The notes beneath the pieces are model-generated. The model had not been told where the DNA came from. It was given only the letters and a program-made list of their open reading frames with translations, and did no database searches. From NCBI RefSeq assembly GCF_024707545.1, contig NZ_CP062229.1:6677501-6741500 (forward strand): a DNA stretch of 64,000 nt, given 5' to 3'. The stretch's first letter is position 1. The number at the start of each line of letters is the position of its first letter. The translations under genes were made by a program, and so were the position numbers. Shown in pieces: positions 60,001 through 64,000 of this stretch. The stretch is from Mesorhizobium onobrychidis (GTDB taxonomy: Bacteria; Pseudomonadota; Alphaproteobacteria; Rhizobiales; Rhizobiaceae).

Positions 60001-60081
60001 GGGACAGTGCTGACCCTGCTCTTTCTGCCTTCGCTCTACGTCGTATGGTTCCGGATTCGCCTCGACGCCGAGGAGGCATGA
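57031..60081 (+). CDS. RND-family efflux transporter (AcrB/HAE-like)
   Basis: Inner-membrane proton-driven pump, 1016 residues, full length for the family, from GTG 57031. Twelve membrane segments are expected: one near residues 18-36, then after the first periplasmic loop a block including LGALIIALGLLVDDAMIAVE with the proton-relay Asp pair. A second half begins with RWVTIAVTVAVFALSIAGTS, and the last block includes GVLALIGILIRNSVILVVQI and RMRPIMLTAAAATLALIPI. Substrates are unknown; drugs, plant phenolics or flavonoids are candidates. Coupled to both adaptors. No outer-membrane channel gene is in the window. Confidence 0.95.
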   Translation: MNKFNLSDWALEHRSLVWYFMIAFALAGIFAYVGLGREEDPSFTIKTMVIQAQWPGASAQEVTQQVSDRIEKKLQELESVEHTRSLTTAGQTIVFVDLLPSTKARDVEPTWLRVRNMIADIQAEFPSGVVGPFFNDRFGDVYGNIFAFTGDGLSQRQLRDLVEGARTKILAVPDVGKVEIAGAQDEAIFLEFSTRKIAALGIDRSSIISTLQAQNAVTQSGFIEAGPERIALRVGGRFISEESLRAINLRVNDRFFPLTDVATITRGYVDPPTTLFRFNGKPAIALTVGMKAGGNLVDFGKALEKTIAEITQDLPVGAAVERVSDQPAVVDEAVSSFTHALFEAIAIVLAISFVSLGMRAGLVVAISIPLVLAITFLVMQYTGISLQRISLGALIIALGLLVDDAMIAVEMMVARLEVGDSLEKAATHVYTSTAFPMLTGTLVTVASFVPVGFNSSSAGEFVFSLFVVIAVSLIVSWVVAVLFTPLLGVTILPKTMKKHADHKGWFAAGFARILHLCLRWRWVTIAVTVAVFALSIAGTSLVQQQFFPSSDRPELIVDWNLPHNSSISETSRQMARFEQEKLAGNPDIDHWSTYVGRGAPRFILSFDPQPNDITFGQTIIVTKGLDVRDKLRKDLQDYLHQTFPGTDAFVKLLDIGPPVGKPVQYRVSGPDIQTVRDLAGKLGSIIDSQPSLTNLAFDWNEPARVVKIDVLQDKARQLGVSSEDIATALNSIVEGATATQVRDDIYLVNVIGRAEAEERGSVDTLLDLQLSSSSGKVIPLSSVATFRYELEQPTIWRRDRIPTITIKAGIKDATQPATIVAALAEKVEAFKTTLPAGYSVEVGGSVEESAKSQGPILAVAPVMLFAMATLLMIQLQSFHRLFLVFSVAPLALVGVVAALLLSNAPLGFVALLGVLALIGILIRNSVILVVQIEELRGSGLSPWKAVVEATEHRMRPIMLTAAAATLALIPISRQIFWGPMAYSMMGGIIVGTVLTLLFLPSLYVVWFRIRLDAEEA

Positions 60082-60082
60082 C

Positions 60083-61297
60083 GTGACGGCATTTCGCTGC
60101 TGGTGCCATGCATTGCTTTTGCCGCCACTTGTCCTGTGCGTCCTGGCTGGCTGCGCGACGCGGCCAGAGAGCGTGCTCAAGCCGCTTGCGCTCGCCCCCG
60201 GCGGCGATGCCGCTCAGGTCGACATGCTGGTTACGACGACCCGCAAGCCGGTCGAGGATCCCGGGCGGCTCTATTCTGGCGACAGAGGAACGGTGATCTC
60301 ATTGAACAGCATCGTTGTCTCCATTCCTCCAGATAGAAATCGCAAAATCGGCGAGGTCCAGTGGCCCTCGCACGTGCCGGCCAATCCCGAGAAGGAGTTT
60401 GCGGTCCTGAAGGTCGGCAAAGTCGCATCGGAACAGAATATCCTGCGGTGGTTTCGCAAGAACCGGAATGCCAAACGGCAGGCCGTCATCTTTGTCCACG
60501 GTTTCAACAGCAGCTATTCTGATGCGGTCTTCCGCTTTGCTCAGATCGTTCATGATTCCGGAACGGATGCAGCGCCTATACTGTTCACCTGGCCTTCGCG
60601 CGCCAGCGTGTCCGGCTATCTCTACGACAAGGACAGCACCAACTATTCGCGTCGGGCTTTGGAAGACATGATCCTTCAAGCCGCCGAAAGCCCCGACGTC
60701 GGCGAAGTCACGATACTCGCCCATTCCATGGGAGCCTGGCTTACGGCGGAGGCGCTGCGTGGCGTCGGCATGCGCAACGGGACAATTCCAGCCAAAATCA
60801 ACAATGTCATCCTGGCGTCACCGGACATCGATGTGGACGTGTTTCGTCGCCAGGTCATCGAGATGGGGCCAAAGCTGCCGCATTTCACGATCTTCACCTC
60901 GACTGAGGACAAGGCGCTAGGGATTTCACGATTGATCTCGGGCGGCGTCAATCGCGTCGGAGCTCTCGGCGACGTCGATCTCGCTCCTCACTCGGCCGAT
61001 CTCAAGCGGCTCGGCATCACTGTGATCGACACGAGCGCTGTCGATCCTCGCGATCCGCTCGGTCATAATGCGTTTGCGGACAGCCCCGAAATGATTCGTC
61101 TTCTCGGGCGCGGCTTGGCCGGCCAGTCTTTGGAAGCAGGGCAGGCCACCTTCGCAGGTCAAATGAGGATGGCGACGATTGGGACAGCCAATCTCGCCGG
61201 TTCGGCAGTGCGAGCAGTCGTAGCGGCTCCAGTGTCCGCCGTCGGCGATAATCCTTACCGCAGGGCGAGGATCCTCGATGGTGAGATATCCTATTGA
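60083..61297 (+). CDS. Lipoprotein alpha/beta hydrolase (DUF900)
   Basis: 404-residue esterase-like protein beginning at GTG 60083, one base after the pump stop, so probably in the efflux operon. Lipoprotein signal LVLCVLAGCATRP. The hydrolase fold shows QAVIFVHGFNSSYSDAVFRF (oxyanion strand), VTILAHSMGAWLTAEALRGV (nucleophile Ser in H-S-M-G) and IILASPDIDVD-like VILASPDIDVDVF (acid residue). The substrate is unknown. A terminator follows. Confidence 0.88.
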   Translation: MTAFRCWCHALLLPPLVLCVLAGCATRPESVLKPLALAPGGDAAQVDMLVTTTRKPVEDPGRLYSGDRGTVISLNSIVVSIPPDRNRKIGEVQWPSHVPANPEKEFAVLKVGKVASEQNILRWFRKNRNAKRQAVIFVHGFNSSYSDAVFRFAQIVHDSGTDAAPILFTWPSRASVSGYLYDKDSTNYSRRALEDMILQAAESPDVGEVTILAHSMGAWLTAEALRGVGMRNGTIPAKINNVILASPDIDVDVFRRQVIEMGPKLPHFTIFTSTEDKALGISRLISGGVNRVGALGDVDLAPHSADLKRLGITVIDTSAVDPRDPLGHNAFADSPEMIRLLGRGLAGQSLEAGQATFAGQMRMATIGTANLAGSAVRAVVAAPVSAVGDNPYRRARILDGEISY

Positions 61298-61339
61298 GCC
61301 GGCGATCGGACGGATCACATTAGCGCGAGGCGAGCAGAG

Positions 61340-61371
61340 GCCGCCGAGTCCCGCAGGGTTCGGCGGCTTTC
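61340..61371 (+). terminator. Rho-independent terminator after the efflux operon
   Basis: GCCGCCGA and TTCGGCGGC arms around GTCCCGCAGGG, followed by TTT. Confidence 0.75.
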
Positions 61372-61701
61372 CAACGCAACAACCGAGGTATACCCACACG
61401 GATTTGGTCTTCGTGTGTTGTGCTATTAACGCTTCGAGACACTTGTCGCGCCCAGCGTGAGCGCTCATGATCGCGGCTGATGCCGGTGATTTGAAGCCGA
61501 GCATTGACAGGAATGCGGCGCTTGATGCGCCGATGGTCCTGCGATCCGGTTATTCAGGTATTTACTTCTGCGGATCCGCATCGGCTTCAGCCGACGCCGG
61601 GAACGGTCGTGTGCATCCGCTCGCAATCGCCGACGCAGAACCCGCTCCGACCCTCGACTTCTTCTACGAAAGCCGCCGATGTCTGACCTTCCCGCCGCTT
61701 G
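61372..61701. other. No gene recognised
   Basis: Convergent intergenic stretch between the plus-strand efflux operon and the minus-strand second pump locus. Short frames show no family. Confidence 0.45.
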
Positions 61702-61845
61702 TCACCGCGCAACGGGCATGGGCTGTGACAGTCCCGAAACGGTGACGACGCCTGAGCCCCAACCCAGCAGCTTCGGCAGCCATACCTGCGAAAACGCGAG
61801 GACAATCGCCGCGAAGATAAGCACGATGACGACAACGCTGCGCAT
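61702..61845 (-). CDS. Small single-pass membrane protein next to the RND pump
   Basis: A 47-residue frame starting at 61845 (MRSVVVIVLIFAAIVLAFSQ, then VWLPKLLGWGSG) with GAGAGGGACC just before the ATG. One N-terminal membrane helix and a short soluble tail. It lies 81 bases after the pump gene in the same direction. Small membrane proteins can modulate RND pumps (AcrZ), but no similarity to AcrZ was recognised. Real gene status is moderately supported. Confidence 0.45.
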   Translation of the reverse strand: MRSVVVIVLIFAAIVLAFSQVWLPKLLGWGSGVVTVSGLSQPMPVAR

Positions 61846-61926
61846 GGTCCCTCTCATTGATTCAAACACCGCCCGGACCGGCCGCCGGAGGTGTTCCTCG
61901 GGAACTGTCCTCGAAGCCGGTCATCT

Positions 61927-64000
61927 TCAGCCGTGCCCGCGTTTTGCCGGGCTGCCCTCGAAGGCGAGCACTTCGCGACCGTCGGAGGCATGGGGTTCCT
62001 GGCCGGATGTTTCGTCGTGCGGACCGGGCCGATTTAAGAGCCGCTTGAGCGTCTCGAGCAGATCGTCGACGAAGGTGAAGATCACCGGAATGACGATGAG
62101 GCTCAGCAGGGTCGACATCATCACCCCGCCGATCACCACGATGGCCATGGGCTGGCGGAAGCTTGAATCGCCGCCCACGAGGTTGAGCGCGACCGGAAGC
62201 ATTCCCGCCGCCATGGCTATGGTGGTCATGACAATCGGCCGCGCCCGCTTGTGGCAGGCATCGATGAGAGCGTCGAACCGGGACATCCCCAGGCGGCGCG
62301 ACATGATCGCGTATTCGACGAGAAGGATGGAATTCTTCGTCACCACGCCCATGAGCATCAGCAGTCCGATGACGACCGACATGGAGAAAGCGGTTCCGGT
62401 CAGCACCAGCGGCAGCAACGCGCCGCCGAGCGAGAGCGGAAGCGCCATCAGGATAGTGAAGGGCTGCAGGAAGTCGTGGAAGAGCAGCACCAGAACCGCA
62501 TAGATGCAGAACACGCCAATCGCCATGGCCAGGCTGAAGCTCTGGAACAGTTCCGAACTGCGCTGAAGCTCGCCTTGGTCGACCAGCGTCACCCCCACCG
62601 GCAGGTTCTCGAGAGCCGGCAGCGCCTTTGCCTCGCGGTTCACGTCACCCAGGATGCGGCCGTTGAGTTCGACGGAGACGGTCACGTTGCGCATTCTGTC
62701 GATGCGGTCGATCTGGGAGGGACCGCCGCCGATGCGTAGGTCGGCGATCGAACCGAGATCGACACTGCCATTGGCGCCCGCGACCCTGATGTTCCTGATG
62801 TCGTCGAGGGTCGTGCGTGTTTTTGGGGCGAACTGGACGACGATTGGAACCTGCCGCTGCGGCAGATTGAGCTTCGGCAGCGCGGAAGAATAGTCTCCGC
62901 CTGTCGCCACGCGCACGGCTTCGGCGACAGCGTTGGATGTCACCCCGAGTGCGGCCGCACGCGCGAAATCCGGAATGATCTGGATTTCGGGCGCCCGCCT
63001 CGACGCGCTCGACGTGACCGCTCCGATACCTTTAAGCGTGCGGAGCTGTTCCTCAAGCGGTGTACTGACGCCGTCGAGCGCTGTCGGGTCGTCGCTGGCA
63101 AGGGTGATATCGAGCTTCGTTCCGTTGCCGCCGCCGCCGACTTCGACACGGACGCCGGGGAGAACCGATAGAGCCTGGCGGATGTCGTTTTCGATCTCGG
63201 ACTGCTTGCGGCTCCGCTCTTCGATGGGCGTCAGCGTCACGACCAGCGTGGCACTTCCGACACTGCTTGTGGTGGAGGCATCGGGGCCGCCGCCCACGGC
63301 AGCCGAACCGATCGACGAGAAAACGTCGGTGACGTCGCCCAGCTTGCCGACGATGTCCGCCGCCTTCCGGGTCATTGCCTCCGTCTGCCCGATGGTCACG
63401 CCGGGCTGCAGGGTCAGCGTGATCTGGGTCCGCGCATTGTCGGATGCAGGCAGGAACCCTGTTTTGAGGAAGGGAATTGTCGAAAGCGAAAACGCGACGA
63501 CGACAGCGGTCAAGACGACGGTGGTTTTCCGGTGGCTCAGGGCCGCCTTCACGATCGCCATATAGGCGCGCATGATGCGGCCATCCTTCTCCTCTGCCGG
63601 ATGCGCTTTCATGAAATAGGCGGCCATCATCGGCGTCAGAAGACGCGCGACCACGAGCGAGGCGAGGACGGCAACGGCAGCGGTGATGCCGAACTGACGA
63701 AACAGAAGCCCCGGTATACCGCTCATGAAGGCCGTCGGCAGGAACACCGCCACCAGCGTAAAGGTGGTGGCGATAACCGCCAGGCCGATTTCGTTGGCGG
63801 CTTCGAGCGCGGCTTCGACCGGTTTCTTGCCCATCTTGAGGTGGCGGGCGATGTTCTCGATCTCGACTATGGCGTCATCGACGAGGATGCCGACAACAAG
63901 CGACAGGGCGAGCAGCGTCACGATATTGAGGCTGAAATCGGCCAGGTACATGGCGAGGAAGGTTGGGATGACCGACAACGGCAATGCCACTGCCGACAGA
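61927..64000 (-). CDS. RND-family transporter, C-terminal part (runs off the window)
   Basis: At least 687 residues of an AcrB/HAE-type pump; the N-terminal third lies beyond 64000. Seen: LALSLVVGILVDDAIVEIEN (proton-relay Asp pair), FLPTAFMSGIPGLLFRQFGI, the second periplasmic domain with GGGPDASTTSSVGSATLVVT, and the last membrane block GVVTKNSILLVEYAIMSRRL with RARPIVMTTIAMAAGMLPVA. It ends with a hydrophilic tail. It differs clearly from the pump at 57031. Its adaptor gene, if present, would lie outside the window. Confidence 0.95.
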   Translation of the reverse strand, partial: LSAVALPLSVIPTFLAMYLADFSLNIVTLLALSLVVGILVDDAIVEIENIARHLKMGKKPVEAALEAANEIGLAVIATTFTLVAVFLPTAFMSGIPGLLFRQFGITAAVAVLASLVVARLLTPMMAAYFMKAHPAEEKDGRIMRAYMAIVKAALSHRKTTVVLTAVVVAFSLSTIPFLKTGFLPASDNARTQITLTLQPGVTIGQTEAMTRKAADIVGKLGDVTDVFSSIGSAAVGGGPDASTTSSVGSATLVVTLTPIEERSRKQSEIENDIRQALSVLPGVRVEVGGGGNGTKLDITLASDDPTALDGVSTPLEEQLRTLKGIGAVTSSASRRAPEIQIIPDFARAAALGVTSNAVAEAVRVATGGDYSSALPKLNLPQRQVPIVVQFAPKTRTTLDDIRNIRVAGANGSVDLGSIADLRIGGGPSQIDRIDRMRNVTVSVELNGRILGDVNREAKALPALENLPVGVTLVDQGELQRSSELFQSFSLAMAIGVFCIYAVLVLLFHDFLQPFTILMALPLSLGGALLPLVLTGTAFSMSVVIGLLMLMGVVTKNSILLVEYAIMSRRLGMSRFDALIDACHKRARPIVMTTIAMAAGMLPVALNLVGGDSSFRQPMAIVVIGGVMMSTLLSLIVIPVIFTFVDDLLETLKRLLNRPGPHDETSGQEPHASDGREVLAFEGSPAKRGHG

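Noticed and set aside
61927..63990. Plus-strand open frames such as 62933-63565
   Set aside because: Shadows of the minus-strand RND pump, which carries clear family motifs.
1..64000. tRNA genes, rRNA genes, nod boxes and attachment sites
   Set aside because: Scanned by eye for tRNA-like ends, NodD boxes and long direct repeats at island borders; none was convincing enough to report.

Overview
The window looks like part of a rhizobial symbiosis island, most likely from Mesorhizobium. The reasons are a Rhc/Nop type III secretion operon in the order nopC-nopA-y4yQ-rhcV-y4yS, three candidate tts boxes (binding sites of the symbiotic activator TtsI), a NifA/sigma-54 promoter, a MucR-family regulator lacking the first zinc cysteine, and dense insertion-sequence (IS) debris. 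The species is inferred from gene content only; no rRNA or tRNA gene was recognised.

Layout. 1-0.8 kb: IS630 remnant and a tandem repeat. 0.8-13.5 kb: type III secretion zone. Two paralogous, frameshifted candidate effector genes (776-3107 and 9630-11509, both minus) flank the secretion operon (4.4-8.9 kb). A trehalose-6-phosphate synthase gene (otsA, 11.9-13.4 kb) follows, with a 62-residue N-terminal extension and its own tts box. 14.8-18.8 kb: one-carbon and S-adenosylmethionine (SAM) genes: arsR fragment, glyA fragment, metK, adenosine kinase, broken threonine dehydrogenase. 19.3-22.1 kb: two small heat-shock genes (one ruined), a DUF892 fragment, a mucR-like gene and a cold-shock gene. 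22.4-25.5 kb: two M16 peptidase genes behind a NifA/sigma-54 promoter. 26.1-31.5 kb: helicase remnant, hipBA, a PIN-domain toxin-antitoxin pair and IS debris. 32.1-35.7 kb: succinate-semialdehyde dehydrogenase and a frameshifted TlpA-like gene, separated by IS remnants. 36.0-39.2 kb: an intact IS element abutting a decayed ISL3 transposase. 39.5-42.9 kb: a frameshifted SUMO-protease-type effector with eight EAR-motif repeats and a tts box. 43.1-47.8 kb: a second, deleted adenosine kinase copy, a decayed Recombinase-In-Trio element and IS91-type remnants. 47.8-53.8 kb: defence genes: SIR2-domain gene (broken), an AbiE pair with twin operators, CBASS-like cyclase (broken) plus E2-like protein, ISKra4 remnant. 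54.1-64 kb: intact TetR-regulated RND efflux operon, a lipoprotein hydrolase and a second RND pump running off the end.

How it works together. TtsI would co-activate the secretion apparatus and at least two candidate effectors, the EAR/SUMO-protease protein and the extended OtsA. NifA would switch on the M16 pair in nodules. The methyl-cycle genes could support SAM turnover in symbiosis. About twenty genes in the first 54 kb carry frameshifts or truncations, while every gene recognised in the last 10 kb is open. That contrast suggests decaying accessory DNA next to conserved backbone; some single-base lesions may be sequencing errors.
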